64,000 nucleotides of DNA from Cytobacillus eiseniae (GCF_017874625.1 NZ_JAGIKZ010000005.1:1-64000), one strand, 5' to 3'; positions 1 through 9,590 are shown, counted from the stretch's first letter. Translations and numbers: made by a program. The notes: generated by a model not told the origin, from the sequence alone.

Positions 1-163
1 TGGAAAAATTTTGAATAATGTAAACTTTAATGTGAAGTGCACATTATGAAAAATACACTCATCAACCAGCATGTAAGACAGCTGTAATATACCTCGTTGT
101 TAATTTATGGAACCTTTATGCAAGTCTAGTGGCTTATTAACGCTATTTTTAGTCAAAATTACG

Positions 164-192
164 AAATAAGCGGATTTTCTCCGTCTATTTAT
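164..192. repeat. family C palindromic unit (single)
   Basis: A short imperfect palindrome with AAGCGGA and TCCGTCT arms around a T-rich centre, flanked by AAATA and TATTTAT. It resembles the four units clustered at 55868-56056. It lies downstream of spoIVA, beyond its terminator. Nothing else recognisable is seen in bases 1-160. Confidence 0.5.
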
Positions 193-230
193 CAGCTCAG
201 CTGCTAAACTAACACCAATCCTTTAGAAAA

Positions 231-256
231 AAAGAAAAAGACCCCCTACGGAGTCC
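231..256 (-). terminator. intrinsic terminator of spoIVA
   Basis: On the minus strand, GACTCC pairs with GGGGTC (one G-T pair) over a three-base loop and is followed by an interrupted T run. It starts just after the spoIVA stop codon. Confidence 0.7.
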
Positions 257-263
257 CTAGAAA

Positions 264-1742
264 TTATAAAATTATTGCAATTAAGCCGCCTGAGCCTTCA
301 TTAATAATTCTTTCTAATGTTTCTTTTAATTTATAACGGGCATTTTCAGGCATCATTGCAAGTTTTGCTTGGATTCCTTCTCGTACAATTGAACTAAGGC
401 TTCTTCCAAAAATGTCAGAATTCCAAATTGATAATGGGTTATCCTCAAAATCCTGCATTAAGTATCGAACAAGCTCCTCACTTTGCTTCTCCGTCCCAAT
501 AATCGGTGAAAACTCTGATTCAACATCTACCTTAATCATATGGATGGATGGAGCAACCGCTTTTAATCTTACACCAAATCTTGAGCCGTGACGTGTAATT
601 TCTGGTTCATCCAAGCTCATATCAGCCAATGACGGAGCTGCGATTCCATAGCCTGTTTGCTTCACCATTTTCAATGCATCAGAGATTTGATCATACTCTG
701 TTTTCGCATGTGCGAAATCTTGCATGAGCTCTAACAGATGATCCTTGCCTCTAATTTCAACGCCTACAATTTCTTTTAATACATCATCATAAAGATCATC
801 CGGGGCGAACAAATCAATCTCTGCAATCCCCTGGCCCATTTCTATACCAGCTAAGCCTGCCCGATCAATAAACTCAAAATCACTAAATTGGTGTACGACT
901 CTGTCAACATCTCTAAGTCTTTTAATATCCTTAACTGTTTCTTTCACTGCATCCTGATAGCTTTCTCGTAACCAATGATCTTCATGTAAAACCATGACCC
1001 AGCTTGGTAAATTTACATTCACCTCTAATACAGGGAATTCATAAAGGGCTTCACGCATGACATTCAATACATCTGATTCCCTCATTCCTTCGACACTCAT
1101 AGCTAGTACTGGAATATCATACTTTTCAGCCAATTCATTTCGAAGTGCTTCCGTATTTGGGTGATGCGGCTGTACACTATTGATGACCATAATAAATGGC
1201 TTTCCAACCTCTTTCAGTTCATCAATGACTCTTCCTTCAGCTTCAAGATAGTTCACACGTGGGATTTCCCCAATTGTCCCATCTGTCGTTATGACTACTC
1301 CAATCGTGGAATGCTCTTGAATGACTTTCCTCGTACCAATTTCTGCTGCCTCATGAAACGGAATCGGTTCTTCATACCATGGTGTATTAATCATTCTTGG
1401 GCCATTTTCATCCTCATAACCTTTCGCCCCAGGAACTGTGTAGCCAACACAATCAACCAAACGAATATTCACATCTAATCCTTCATCAACATGAACTGTG
1501 GCTGCCTGATTGGGCACAAATTTCGGTTCTGTTGTCATGATTGTCTTACCCGCCGCACTTTGAGGGAGTTCATCCTGGGTGCGAGCGCGGTCAGCTTCAT
1601 TGCTCATATTCGGCAATACAACTAGCTCCATAAATTTTTTTATAAAAGTTGATTTGCCTGTTCTTACAGCTCCAACTACCCCGAAATAGATATCACCACC
1701 AGTTCTTTCGGCAATATCCTTAAAAATATCTACCTTTTCCAA
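264..1742 (-). CDS. spoIVA: Stage IV sporulation protein A (coat basement ATPase)
   Basis: SpoIVA is the ATPase that polymerises on the outer forespore membrane to make the basement layer of the spore coat; it also signals to cortex assembly. The 492-residue protein matches the family over its whole length. A Walker A motif is visible at residues 24-32 (GAVRTGKST), with conserved blocks DCVGYTVPGAKGYEDENGPRM and NTPWYEEPIPFHEA in the TRAFAC-type GTPase-like domain. The C-terminus (EGSGGLIAIIL) is the conserved membrane/SpoVM-proximal end. The start is a TTG codon placed eight bases after a strong AGGAGGGG site, the same unusual start I recall for B. subtilis spoIVA. The gene is transcribed alone, with a terminator directly behind it. 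Confidence 0.97.
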   Translation of the reverse strand: MEKVDIFKDIAERTGGDIYFGVVGAVRTGKSTFIKKFMELVVLPNMSNEADRARTQDELPQSAAGKTIMTTEPKFVPNQAATVHVDEGLDVNIRLVDCVGYTVPGAKGYEDENGPRMINTPWYEEPIPFHEAAEIGTRKVIQEHSTIGVVITTDGTIGEIPRVNYLEAEGRVIDELKEVGKPFIMVINSVQPHHPNTEALRNELAEKYDIPVLAMSVEGMRESDVLNVMREALYEFPVLEVNVNLPSWVMVLHEDHWLRESYQDAVKETVKDIKRLRDVDRVVHQFSDFEFIDRAGLAGIEMGQGIAEIDLFAPDDLYDDVLKEIVGVEIRGKDHLLELMQDFAHAKTEYDQISDALKMVKQTGYGIAAPSLADMSLDEPEITRHGSRFGVRLKAVAPSIHMIKVDVESEFSPIIGTEKQSEELVRYLMQDFEDNPLSIWNSDIFGRSLSSIVREGIQAKLAMMPENARYKLKETLERIINEGSGGLIAIIL

Positions 1743-1803
1743 GTGATCCCCTCCTAAAATCTGTGGGATAATATTATCCTATCAAATACATCTGGACATT
1801 ATA

Positions 1804-1833
1804 TATTTATGATGTTGTCCTACTGTGTTATGA
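1804..1833 (-). promoter_or_regulatory. candidate SigE promoter of spoIVA
   Basis: TCATAAC at 1827-1833 and CATAAATA at 1804-1811, 15 bases apart, resemble the SigE consensus (KMATATT and CATACAMT) with several mismatches. spoIVA is a SigE-regulon gene in B. subtilis, which supports the reading, but the match is only moderate. Confidence 0.4.
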
Positions 1834-1925
1834 CAGTTTTTTTAAAATTACCCCAGTTGAAGAGTAAAATCTTTTACAAACTTTATTTCTTGTTCATTAC
1901 TTTTAGAGTTAAGAATCGCATAGAA

Positions 1926-1969
1926 GAAAAAAACCCTTCTCCCACATTATATTTTGTAGAAAAAGGGTT
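1926..1969 (-). terminator. intrinsic terminator of yphF
   Basis: On the minus strand an AACCCTTTTTCT arm pairs with AGAAGGGTT and is followed by a run of seven T. It lies just beyond the yphF stop codon. Confidence 0.8.
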
Positions 1970-1973
1970 ATGA

Positions 1974-2687
1974 CTATTTCGTTAAAAAGATCGGGTTATT
2001 TGTTGCTGGATCAATAGTATATGGCAAGGAATAAGCAGGAACAAACGCTGAATCCTCAACAAGAATCCCTCTAATATCCTCACCAGGCTGATAGTTTATT
2101 TCTTTCTTCTTTGCTATCTCGAATAAATCACTCGTGTAGTCAACATATACTTCCGCATCACCTGTAACAACGAAAGGGAGATGCCTTCCAGTATAAGGAC
2201 TTAACGCATATGGATCTTCCTTAAAGCCGATTTTACTAAAATCTAAAGAAAAAACATGTTCATCGAGTTTTTCTTTATAGGGAGGATAGCCTTGGGCTTG
2301 TATTCTAAATTTAATATCACGAATCGTCTCCGCAATTCTTAAATCAAAGAGCTTAACCGTTGGGTTTGTTTCAGCATCAACTAATACATATTGAAAAACA
2401 CCCCCAGATTCATATGCATTTCCTGGTGGTTCCGCCATATACTTCGGTGTAAGCTTCTTAAAATCGATTGGATACTTATGATAAATCGGTGTAGACTGAC
2501 TCTTCGTCTTGATTGGAAGGAGTCCACCATTATCCTCTTTATATTTATTCACTACTGTTTGGACAGCTTGAATCTGGTCCTCATACGGAATTTGGTTTTG
2601 TTTTAATTGGTCATCAGGATACATGCAACCCGATAATAATAGAATGGATAGCGTGAACAAAGAAAATATTTTAATCTTTTTTCTCAA
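1974..2687 (-). CDS. yphF: YphF-like lipoprotein
   Basis: A 237-residue secreted lipoprotein of unknown biochemical function; the equivalent B. subtilis locus beside spoIVA is yphF. A basic N-terminus (MRKKIKIF), a hydrophobic stretch and a lipobox LLLSGC near residue 20 predict diacylglyceryl anchoring at the cysteine. The mature part has no motif I recognise beyond the family resemblance. Two TTG codons could start it (2696 or 2687); I chose 2687 because AAGGA sits about ten bases upstream of it, whereas the same site is too close to 2696. It is read in the same direction as the DUF2768-like gene upstream and may be cotranscribed with it; its own terminator follows. Confidence 0.75.
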   Translation of the reverse strand: MRKKIKIFSLFTLSILLLSGCMYPDDQLKQNQIPYEDQIQAVQTVVNKYKEDNGGLLPIKTKSQSTPIYHKYPIDFKKLTPKYMAEPPGNAYESGGVFQYVLVDAETNPTVKLFDLRIAETIRDIKFRIQAQGYPPYKEKLDEHVFSLDFSKIGFKEDPYALSPYTGRHLPFVVTGDAEVYVDYTSDLFEIAKKKEINYQPGEDIRGILVEDSAFVPAYSLPYTIDPATNNPIFLTK

Positions 2688-2742
2688 CAGGATCAATCCT
2701 TCTTAACTATGTATTTAATAAACGGACTATCTATTTCGCTCA

Positions 2743-2943
2743 CTATTCGGGAGTAGGCCCAGAAAATACGACTATAAAAATAATTATTCCTGCTATAATC
2801 ATCAAAATATAAGCGAATAGAGCGGTGATAAACTTCAATACACCTTTTAGCTTAAAACGACTCAAAAATATTAATAAAATTGATACAAACATAAAGCCCA
2901 TTGAACCAAGTGATATCCACATTTTCATTAAAGAATCCGACAT
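2743..2943 (-). CDS. small DUF2768-like membrane protein
   Basis: A 66-residue protein with two predicted membrane helices: residues about 8-27 (WISLGSMGFMFVSILLIFL) and 36-61 (FITALFAYILMIIAGIIIFIVV), joined by a short basic loop RFKLKG. Size, topology and position between gpsA and yphF fit the DUF2768 proteins of Bacillaceae, whose function is unknown. A clear AAAGGAG site lies seven bases before the ATG. Family assignment is from memory and not verified. Confidence 0.65.
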   Translation of the reverse strand: MSDSLMKMWISLGSMGFMFVSILLIFLSRFKLKGVLKFITALFAYILMIIAGIIIFIVVFSGPTPE

Positions 2944-3052
2944 AATTTCAACTCCTTTTACCGAGAAGTATTATAACATAAGTTCTACTGTTTATCATTA
3001 TCAAAAACGCCGGCCTTACAAATATAGAGCATATGAATAAATGGACATACAA

Positions 3053-3092
3053 TAAAAAAACCGAGCTAAAGAGGGGCAATTCTTTAACTCAG
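3053..3092 (-). terminator. intrinsic terminator of gpsA
   Basis: On the minus strand GAGTTAAAG pairs with CTTTAGCTC over a nine-base loop, followed by GG and seven T. It lies about 150 bases after gpsA and separates it from the small membrane-protein gene. Confidence 0.75.
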
Positions 3093-3241
3093 CATTTGAC
3101 TAAATAACCCATTTATCCTGTTCATTTTACTAGTTTGCTTCGTTGCATTGTATGCAAAAGTGATGTTCCTCGCATCCTCGAAATGCCTATATTTTGCGAA
3201 AAACATTACTTATTTTTAAAAATACATGCTGGTTCGTCAAT

Positions 3242-4291
3242 TTAGCTGTTTTTTTCACCGAGAACATTCATGAGATCATCCATTTCATTCTTTTTCCCAC
3301 GTGCCATAAGACGATCGACAGCATCTTTTGCATTTACATTATTAAAAAGAACATCATAAAGTGCATCCGCAATCGGCATATTCACTCGATATTTTTCAGC
3401 AAGCTGTTTCGCGGCTTTTGTCGTTCTTACCCCTTCAACGACCATTCCCATATTATCAAGAACCTCTTGAAGATTATGGCCTTTTCCAAGTAAATGACCT
3501 GCTCTCCAGTTTCGTGAATGAACACTCGTACATGTTACGATTAAGTCACCTATTCCAGTCAATCCTGAAAATGTAAGCGGGCTAGCTCCCATTTGCATGC
3601 CAAGCCGAGCTATTTCCGCTAATCCACGAGTCATTAATGCTGCTTTGGCATTATCCCCATAACCTAATCCATCTGTTATCCCAGCCGCAAGGGCAATGAT
3701 ATTTTTAAGTGCTCCACCAATTTCAACACCGATGAGATCTGGATTCGTATACACCCGGAAATGATTATTAATAAAAAGATCTTGAACCTTATCTGCTGCC
3801 TCCATATTTTTCGAAGAAACAGTAACAGTTGTTGGATGCCTCAAGCTTACTTCCTCTGCATGACTAGGTCCTGAAAGTACAACCACATGATCTAAAAGAT
3901 TATCAGGCATTTCTTCTTCAATCATCTCAGAAATGCGAAGCAATGTATCTGGCTCAATCCCTTTACTCACATGTACAATCGTTAATGGTTCCTTTCGAAT
4001 CGCACTAATTTTACCGATGACTTCCCTTATTGCCTTTGTAGGAACAGCTAAAATGATTGTATTAACGCCGAATAATGCTTCCTCTAATGAAGCATGACCA
4101 ATAATTCTTTCTGGTAATAAAATATCTGGCAAATATTTACGGTTTGTATGATTTTCATTTATTTCTTTGATTTGATTAGGCTTATGTCCCCAGAGCTTCA
4201 CATCATGCTCATTATCTGCTAAAACCATAGCTAAAGCTGTTCCCCAGCTCCCCGCTCCAATGACAGCAATCGATTCTTTCTTTTGCTCCAT
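3242..4291 (-). CDS. gpsA: Glycerol-3-phosphate dehydrogenase [NAD(P)+]
   Basis: GpsA reduces dihydroxyacetone phosphate to sn-glycerol 3-phosphate in the cytoplasm, supplying the backbone for phospholipid synthesis. The 349-residue protein has the N-terminal dinucleotide-binding motif [10 protein letters not shown] (from residue 12), the family block [18 protein letters not shown] with the catalytic lysine, and the substrate-binding segment [13 protein letters not shown]. Length is normal for the family (B. subtilis about 345). It lies 47 bases after der in the same direction, so the two are probably cotranscribed, as in B. subtilis. Confidence 0.97.
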   Translation of the reverse strand: MEQKKESIAVIGAGSWGTALAMVLADNEHDVKLWGHKPNQIKEINENHTNRKYLPDILLPERIIGHASLEEALFGVNTIILAVPTKAIREVIGKISAIRKEPLTIVHVSKGIEPDTLLRISEMIEEEMPDNLLDHVVVLSGPSHAEEVSLRHPTTVTVSSKNMEAADKVQDLFINNHFRVYTNPDLIGVEIGGALKNIIALAAGITDGLGYGDNAKAALMTRGLAEIARLGMQMGASPLTFSGLTGIGDLIVTCTSVHSRNWRAGHLLGKGHNLQEVLDNMGMVVEGVRTTKAAKQLAEKYRVNMPIADALYDVLFNNVNAKDAVDRLMARGKKNEMDDLMNVLGEKNS

Positions 4292-4338
4292 AAGATCACT
4301 ACCTTCAAATAATATTGTTCTGTCAGTCCTTATAAAAT

Positions 4339-5649
4339 TTACTTTCTTTCTCTTGCAAAGATCCTAATTGGTGTTCCCTCAAACCCAAATGCATCACGAA
4401 TACGATTTTCTAAGAAACGCAAATATGAGAAGTGCATTAATTCAGGATCATTCACAAATACAACAAATGCAGGGGGCTTAACAGCAACCTGTGTTACATA
4501 GTAAATTCTTAGTCGTTTGCCTTTATCCGATGGTGTTGGATTCATTGCAACTGCATCCATAATGACGTCATTTAACACACTAGTCTCTACCCGTAATGAA
4601 TGATTTTCACATGCTTTATTAATCATTGGGATCAACGTATGTATCCGTTTTTTTGTTTTTGCAGATAAGAAAACAATCGGTGCATAATCAAGGAATAGAA
4701 AATGTTCACGAATTTGCTCTTCAAAAGCTTTCATTGTCTTTTCATCTTTCTCAACAGCATCCCATTTATTCACAACAATGACGACAGCTCTTCCTGCTTC
4801 ATGCGCATATCCAGCAATCCGCTTGTCCTGCTCGATTATCCCTTCTTCTCCATCAATAACAACAAGTACAACATCCGAACGTTCTATCGCCCTTAATGCG
4901 CGCAGTACACTGTATTTTTCAGTTGTTTCATATACTTTTCCTTTTTTACGCATGCCTGCTGTATCAATGATTACATATTGGTCACCATTAAATTTCAGTT
5001 CTGAATCTATGGCATCTCTCGTTGTTCCGGCAATATTACTAACAATCACTCGGTCCTCACCAAGAATGGCATTCACTAAAGAGGATTTCCCTACATTCGG
5101 ACGACCAATTAATGAAAACTTAATCACATCATCCCCATAATCCTTTTGACCAGATTTCGGAAAATGCTTGGCTGCTTCATCAAGCAAATCACCTAGTCCT
5201 AATCCGTGTGAGCCCGAAATCGGAAATGGCTCCCCGAAGCCTAATGAGTAGAAATCATAAATCTGTTCCCTCATTTCCGGATTGTCAATTTTATTCACTG
5301 CTAGAACGACTGGCTTCTTAGCTTTATAAAGGATCTTTGCAACCTCTTCGTCTGCAGATGTTACTCCCTCTCTTCCATTTGTTAGGAAGATAATTACATC
5401 TGCTTCATCAATGGCTATCTCAGCCTGTTGGCGAATTTGCTCAAGGAACGGCTCGTCCCCTATATCAATTCCACCTGTATCAATAATATTAAATTCATGT
5501 GTTAACCATTCGCCTGAACTGTATATACGGTCTCTAGTCACGCCCGGAATATCCTCAACAATAGAAATTCTTGAACCGACAATTCTATTAAATATAGTTG
5601 ATTTCCCTACGTTTGGACGCCCGACAATCGCCACCACTGGTTTTGCCAT
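4339..5649 (-). CDS. der: Ribosome biogenesis GTPase Der (EngA)
   Basis: Der is the essential tandem-GTPase that binds the 50S subunit during late assembly. The 436-residue protein has two complete G domains: G1 motifs GRPNVGKST (residues 10-18) and a second GRPNVGKSS near residue 180, each with DTAG/DTGG switch II and NKID or NKWD base-recognition motifs, followed by the C-terminal KH-like domain. The start was placed at the ATG giving [10 protein letters not shown], six bases after GGGGTG; an ATG nine bases upstream lies directly against the ribosome-binding site. The resulting length equals the B. subtilis protein. gpsA follows closely. Confidence 0.97.
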   Translation of the reverse strand: MAKPVVAIVGRPNVGKSTIFNRIVGSRISIVEDIPGVTRDRIYSSGEWLTHEFNIIDTGGIDIGDEPFLEQIRQQAEIAIDEADVIIFLTNGREGVTSADEEVAKILYKAKKPVVLAVNKIDNPEMREQIYDFYSLGFGEPFPISGSHGLGLGDLLDEAAKHFPKSGQKDYGDDVIKFSLIGRPNVGKSSLVNAILGEDRVIVSNIAGTTRDAIDSELKFNGDQYVIIDTAGMRKKGKVYETTEKYSVLRALRAIERSDVVLVVIDGEEGIIEQDKRIAGYAHEAGRAVVIVVNKWDAVEKDEKTMKAFEEQIREHFLFLDYAPIVFLSAKTKKRIHTLIPMINKACENHSLRVETSVLNDVIMDAVAMNPTPSDKGKRLRIYYVTQVAVKPPAFVVFVNDPELMHFSYLRFLENRIRDAFGFEGTPIRIFARERK

Positions 5650-5949
5650 GAACATCACCCCTTTAATTTATTTCTTTCTAACATTACTTAAACATTCAAC
5701 TCATCGCAAATTAACAGTCATAATGACTTCCACTCTCATAAATCGAACGGCAAAACTATCATACGAAGTCGGAAAGCAGCAGCCTGTTAAAAGCCTGACA
5801 ATAAAACTTGTCCAAGTCAGACGAAAACCACTAGTTGTGGCATTTCTAAGCGTGATTAATCCAGCTATTCATCAGAGGTCATAAGCAGAAACCTTCCAAT
5901 AGATGTCTCGCTTTCTTCATAAAGAAGCCTAAGAACGTACAAAGTTATT

Positions 5950-5977
5950 AAATAAACCCTTCCTTTAACAGAAGGGC
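5950..5977 (-). terminator. candidate terminator of the yphA-yphB-cap operon
   Basis: CCCTTC pairs with GAAGGG on the minus strand, followed by TTTATTTAA. It is the only terminator-like hairpin between the cap gene and der, but lies some 330 bases after the cap gene, beyond the family B element. Confidence 0.45.
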
Positions 5978-6032
5978 CTAACTTCATTATATTATCAAAG
6001 CATTCCCTACATAAGCAAGAACAAATGCGCAA

Positions 6033-6237
6033 GCGCCTCGATCATCGCCGTACAAACTGGAAGGACTGGTTCTTTCGATAAAGGAAACACGGTTTGCGTG
6101 AGCGGACCGATGTTGACGCAATCGTTGAGGAGCAGTACTGAAGTTTGGTAGGCGATAGGCGCTCCTCCTATAAGAAGATCACTTATACTCGTGCGATGCA
6201 TACGCTGCCGAAGTGTTCCTTGTGGAGCTGGACGTTA
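6033..6237. repeat. family B dispersed repeat, copy B1
   Basis: The core 6033-6162 starts GCGCCT and ends AGGCGATAGGCGC, so its ends are complementary. Next to these ends, CGCCGTACAAACT can pair imperfectly with AGTTTGGTAGGCG. The middle carries GATAAAGGAAACACGGT and TTGACGCAATCGTTG, shared with copies at 29191 and 61019. The tail (6162-6237), with CCTATAAGAAGATCAC and a GTTCCTTGTGGAG stretch, is shared with the degenerate copy near 8370. It does not code for a credible protein. Confidence 0.8.
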
Positions 6238-6310
6238 GAAAAGCAATTCAAATTTATTAACAACGTACGGTTATAAAATTATCTTGTGTATGAAAAACTT
6301 AGCAGATTGG

Positions 6311-6496
6311 TTAATGTTTCACAATCACATACAATTCATCATTCAATGCATGTGCAATTCCATCAAGGATTGCCTCAAGATTTCCAGCAATAGACTCCAT
6401 TTCCTCCTTGCTATCACAGGAAAATACAGCAGGTGCCGCAGGAATCTTGGAAGGATTAGTTGTGATGACAGCTAGAATATATTTCTCTAAAACCAT
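6311..6496 (-). CDS. capping complex subunit for YIEGIA (YphE-like)
   Basis: A 61-residue soluble protein starting MVLEKYILAVITTNP, with a small CDSKEEMES segment and an acidic C-terminal half. It lies five bases after the YIEGIA gene in the same operon. Size and position match the small protein annotated in Bacilli as capping complex subunit for YIEGIA (YphE in B. subtilis). The biochemical role is not known to me; the name implies it associates with the membrane protein next door. Assignment rests on context and overall resemblance. Confidence 0.75.
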   Translation of the reverse strand: MVLEKYILAVITTNPSKIPAAPAVFSCDSKEEMESIAGNLEAILDGIAHALNDELYVIVKH

Positions 6497-6501
6497 ACTG
6501 C

Positions 6502-7389
6502 TTAACTCCCTTCTTTAGACGTATTTCTCTCTGTTGGCATCCGAATGGCATTTTCCAATGTAGGCACAGCTCCGATAATCTTCAATGCCTTATCTATGTT
6601 TTTCTCCTGTGGCAGTACGAATACCGCCACTCTGCCATCATCAAGATCCCTTTTCGCAAGCGGAACGAGAGCCGGTGTTCCAGAATCGCGATATACACCG
6701 AGAGCAGTTGAAACATCATGCAGAATAGCCTGCCTTTGCCCTAAATTCGCAATGGTTGAGCGTGAATTGAAATTTTTTGGTTTTAAAATAAAGCCCATCC
6801 CGTATCGTAAAATCTCTTCCTGTCTTTGTGGCAGTCCAATATTCATAATATATATATTGTCAACATATAGTCCTGCCCCATCAAAACGCGGTTCCATATA
6901 TTCCACGTCGACAATATCAGCAATCCTCCCACCTGACATGAGGATTTTTGAAATAATTAATGAAATGACAGCAAAAAGAATACCGATCCAAATATTAAAG
7001 AGGAGATAACCTAGAACGCTTACAAGTGAGGTGAATATAACAAGATAATTCCTGCTTTCAAATGCAATGGCTATTCCTTCAATATACGTCTTTCCTCTTG
7101 GAACCATTTCATAACTATCTAATTCAGTTAACGTATTTCGTTCCATATTCCTTACCTCTCGAAACTGAGAAGCAGCTAACGTTAGAAAGGTGATTGCAGT
7201 AAACTCTTCGTTCAAAATAGATGGAATCGCTACTGCCCCTAGTCCCGCTGCAATAAACCCGAGTGCGAGATGAATGATTTTCCCATGTAAATAGGTTGGA
7301 TATTGACGATAATCTGTCCGAAGCATGTAAAGTCTAGTTAATGTACCTGTAGTGATTCCGAAAAGAATCGGTAATGTATATTCATTCAT
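6502..7389 (-). CDS. yphB: YIEGIA family membrane protein (YphB)
   Basis: A 295-residue membrane protein containing the diagnostic motif YIEGIA within KTYIEGIAIAFESRNY around residue 103. Several hydrophobic helices occupy residues about 5-75 and 115-150; the C-terminal half (from about 155) is soluble and includes NIGLPQRQEEILRYGMGF. The family is largely restricted to endospore formers; its molecular role is not established to my knowledge. Its ATG overlaps the yphA stop codon by four bases (ATGA), and the cap gene follows five bases later, so the three proteins are probably made together. Confidence 0.85.
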   Translation of the reverse strand: MNEYTLPILFGITTGTLTRLYMLRTDYRQYPTYLHGKIIHLALGFIAAGLGAVAIPSILNEEFTAITFLTLAASQFREVRNMERNTLTELDSYEMVPRGKTYIEGIAIAFESRNYLVIFTSLVSVLGYLLFNIWIGILFAVISLIISKILMSGGRIADIVDVEYMEPRFDGAGLYVDNIYIMNIGLPQRQEEILRYGMGFILKPKNFNSRSTIANLGQRQAILHDVSTALGVYRDSGTPALVPLAKRDLDDGRVAVFVLPQEKNIDKALKIIGAVPTLENAIRMPTERNTSKEGS

Positions 7390-7997
7390 GATAGTTTTTG
7401 CTTCTCCCTTTCCAATTGGTTAAAGTATTTTTCATAGAATGATGCCAATAGCTCTATTCCGTTCCATAATGCAACCAATCCTAATGCGATTGTCATTGTA
7501 TCCAAGAAGGTCAAAGAAGCAATTAAATACGGAAATGAATATTTACTTAGAATGAGTGCATAAAGAATTTCCCCTTGGAATGAACCAAGGATGATAATAT
7601 ACATACGATTTCGTTTATTTTCTTGTAAAATTAAAGCTAGAAAGACAACCATCACTGAAAGCATCCAATTCCGCGGAAAAATGAGCCACACTGGATCAAA
7701 AAGTTCAAACAAATGAAAACATACATAAGCAAGCATAATTATAAACGCACAAATACATCCATAAACCATTTTCAATCTTTCCATCTTTGTTGCCAAATAA
7801 AAGAAAATGCTACAAAGAAAGATCCCAGCCATTGAAATTTCAAATTGAAAAATGGGCACAATATGCGGGGAAGCGATAATGATGACTAACAGAATCCATG
7901 ATAACTTTAGACGTAATTGATCTTTCTTCATAAAGAAGGTTGCCATGATCCAGACCATCCACGATACCCAATAAAATATGATTCCTTCCAATTTCAC
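7386..7997 (-). CDS. yphA: YphA family membrane protein
   Basis: A 203-residue integral membrane protein with about six hydrophobic segments (for example IIFYWVSWMVWIMATFF at 6-22 and LSWILLVIIIASPHIV at 33-48), no enzymatic motif, and a short basic C-terminus EREKQKLS. It corresponds to YphA of B. subtilis, a protein of unknown function. It is the first gene of the yphA-yphB-cap operon, translationally coupled to yphB. Possibly part of one membrane assembly with the YIEGIA protein; that is inference from gene order only. Confidence 0.75.
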   Translation of the reverse strand: MKLEGIIFYWVSWMVWIMATFFMKKDQLRLKLSWILLVIIIASPHIVPIFQFEISMAGIFLCSIFFYLATKMERLKMVYGCICAFIIMLAYVCFHLFELFDPVWLIFPRNWMLSVMVVFLALILQENKRNRMYIIILGSFQGEILYALILSKYSFPYLIASLTFLDTMTIALGLVALWNGIELLASFYEKYFNQLEREKQKLS

Positions 7998-8116
7998 TCA
8001 CCCCCTATTATTTCCATTATGTCTTTTTGATATGTAATCTAATCAATTTTCATTTCAGTATAGGGTGAATAAATAATGTTGCCTCGTTTCATCTTATAGA
8101 GAGGGAGGTGTACATA

Positions 8117-8257
8117 ATGGGAAAGGATCGTCAAGAAAGAAAGTTAAAACAAAGCAAAAGAGTAGAATCTGATCGTGATCAAGCACTTCACTATCCTGGT
8201 GCGACAAAAATGCAAAGCCCAGAAGAAGCAAGAGAACTGAATAATAATAAGCTGTAA
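8117..8257 (+). CDS. ypzI: YpzI family small protein
   Basis: A 46-residue, highly charged hydrophilic protein starting MGKDRQERKLKQSKRVESD, followed by RDQALHYPGATKMQ. This matches what I remember of B. subtilis YpzI, a small conserved protein of unknown function. GGGAGGTG lies six bases before the ATG. It is one of the few plus-strand genes, convergent with fni and divergent from yphA; the downstream convergent gap is filled by a degenerate family B repeat. Confidence 0.8.
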   Translation: MGKDRQERKLKQSKRVESDRDQALHYPGATKMQSPEEARELNNNKL

Positions 8258-8261
8258 CAAG

Positions 8262-8490
8262 ACCAAAAGCGCATGTGCCTTGATCAGATATGGGCATGGA
8301 ATAGGGCTAACTGGCATGAGGGTTGCTCATTTAACCTTTTTTTAAATAGCTTAGATCAAGGAGGCCGTAGGAGCTCGTCCTATAAGAAGGTCACATACTC
8401 GTGTGAGTGACGAAGGGTTCCTTCTGGAGTTAAAAAGTAGACCCAACCATTCACAAAGTGATACACAACATGCGATTTTTTTATTTCCCA
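8262..8490. repeat. family B dispersed repeat, copy B2 (degenerate)
   Basis: A decayed copy between the convergent genes ypzI and fni. It keeps the CCTATAAGAAGGTCACATAC and GGGTTCCTTCTGGAG segments of copy B1, and the tail GTAGAC...AAAGTGATACACAACATGC of copies B3 and B4, but has lost the core with the complementary ends. No credible reading frame. Confidence 0.6.
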
Positions 8491-8530
8491 GACAACGAAA
8501 GAGCTCCCGCCTATTGGCGAGAGCTCTTTC
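8491..8530 (-). terminator. hairpin at the end of fni
   Basis: A perfect ten-base stem GAAAGAGCTC with GAGCTCTTTC overlaps the end of fni and faces ypzI. The T run behind it is poor in both directions, so efficient termination is likely but not certain. Confidence 0.6.
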
Positions 8531-9578
8531 ATCGTTGACTATATTTCTTCGTATCAATATTTCTTTCATTTAACCAGTGATACGTTTTTCCAGATATAAT
8601 GATCTGTGCATTTTGAAGCTCTTTAAGATTTTTAGCACCCAATGCTGTCATCATCATTTTTAGTTCCTCATGAATAACATGAAGCTCTTCCACTAAAGTG
8701 TCGACGCCTTCCTTCATAAGAATCTTTAAGAAGTAACCCGCTACTCCAACTCCATCTGCTCCAAGCGCGATTGCCTTTGCTATCTCTAAGCTCGTTTGTA
8801 TCCCACCAGAAGCTAATACAGCACCTTGTTTGCTCGTCGCTTTAGCTTCTGCAATCGAAACCGTTGTAGGGATTCCCCATTCATCAAAAAAAGCTAAGGT
8901 GCTTTTACGCCTATTGTTCTCGATTCGTGCAAAATTAGTTCCACCAAACCCGCCAATATCAACTGCGGAAACACCAATCGAGAAAAGTTGTTCCACTGCT
9001 TCCTTATTCATACCAAAGCCAACTTCTTTAACAAGGATAGGAACATTTGCTCCTTTTACAATATTTTCTATACGTAAAAGTGCGGATGAAAAATCTCGGT
9101 CCCCTTCAGGCATCGTTAACTCTTGGACAACATTTAAGTGGATTTGTAACGCATTCGCTTCAATCATTTGAATGGCAGCCTTTGCCTGATCAACAGTTGC
9201 CTCGCTGCCTAAATTTCCAATGACCATTCCATTTGGGTTTTCTTTACGAACGATTTGATATGTTTTTGCTTCTGCAGGGTCTTTAAGCGCTGCCATTTGT
9301 GAACCAACAGAAATAGCCATGCCCATTTTTTCAGCAACAATCGCGAGGTCACGATTAATTTGTAATGTACGTTCACCGCCGCCACCTGTCATAGCATTGA
9401 TGAAAATTGGCGAACTTACAGAAAGTCCGCCAATTTTTGTATCTAGCTTTATTTCATCTAATGAACAATTAGGCAAGCTTTGATGAATAAATGTAATATC
9501 TTCAAATCCCGCCTTTTGTTCCTGACCAGTTGCTAGAGCATAACGAATATGATCCCATTTTCTTTTTGACCTAGACAC
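8529..9578 (-). CDS. fni: Type 2 isopentenyl-diphosphate delta-isomerase
   Basis: This FMN- and NADPH-dependent enzyme interconverts isopentenyl and dimethylallyl diphosphate for isoprenoid (undecaprenol, menaquinone) synthesis. Family blocks in the 349-residue protein: [11 protein letters not shown] near 61, the FMN-binding segment [25 protein letters not shown], and the C-terminal [26 protein letters not shown] phosphate-binding region of the TIM barrel. The start is GTG, preceded by GGTGAT. It lies 12 bases after the S1-like gene ypfD, as in B. subtilis (where it is also called ypgA). Length is typical. Confidence 0.95.
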   Translation of the reverse strand: MSRSKRKWDHIRYALATGQEQKAGFEDITFIHQSLPNCSLDEIKLDTKIGGLSVSSPIFINAMTGGGGERTLQINRDLAIVAEKMGMAISVGSQMAALKDPAEAKTYQIVRKENPNGMVIGNLGSEATVDQAKAAIQMIEANALQIHLNVVQELTMPEGDRDFSSALLRIENIVKGANVPILVKEVGFGMNKEAVEQLFSIGVSAVDIGGFGGTNFARIENNRRKSTLAFFDEWGIPTTVSIAEAKATSKQGAVLASGGIQTSLEIAKAIALGADGVGVAGYFLKILMKEGVDTLVEELHVIHEELKMMMTALGAKNLKELQNAQIIISGKTYHWLNERNIDTKKYSQR

Positions 9579-9590
9579 AATATATCACCA

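Larger units (their letters stand above)
5650..6310. other. gene-poor intergenic region with one family B element
   Basis: About 660 bases separate der from the cap gene. They hold one family B element (6033-6237) and a candidate terminator (5950-5977). In the part nearest der (about 5690-5950) I find no convincing coding frame, RNA gene or repeat; a short open stretch on the minus strand there has no start with a ribosome-binding site and no recognisable protein. Confidence 0.6.

Noticed and set aside
5411-5884. 157-residue plus-strand frame overlapping der
   Set aside because: It is antisense to the der coding region for much of its length, with no ribosome-binding site and an implausible protein.
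6007-6201. 64-residue minus-strand frame
   Set aside because: It lies within family B copy B1 and has no ribosome-binding site; similar frames in other copies do not share the protein sequence.
8351-8569. 72-residue minus-strand frame
   Set aside because: It spans the end of fni, its hairpin and repeat B2; no start site and no family.
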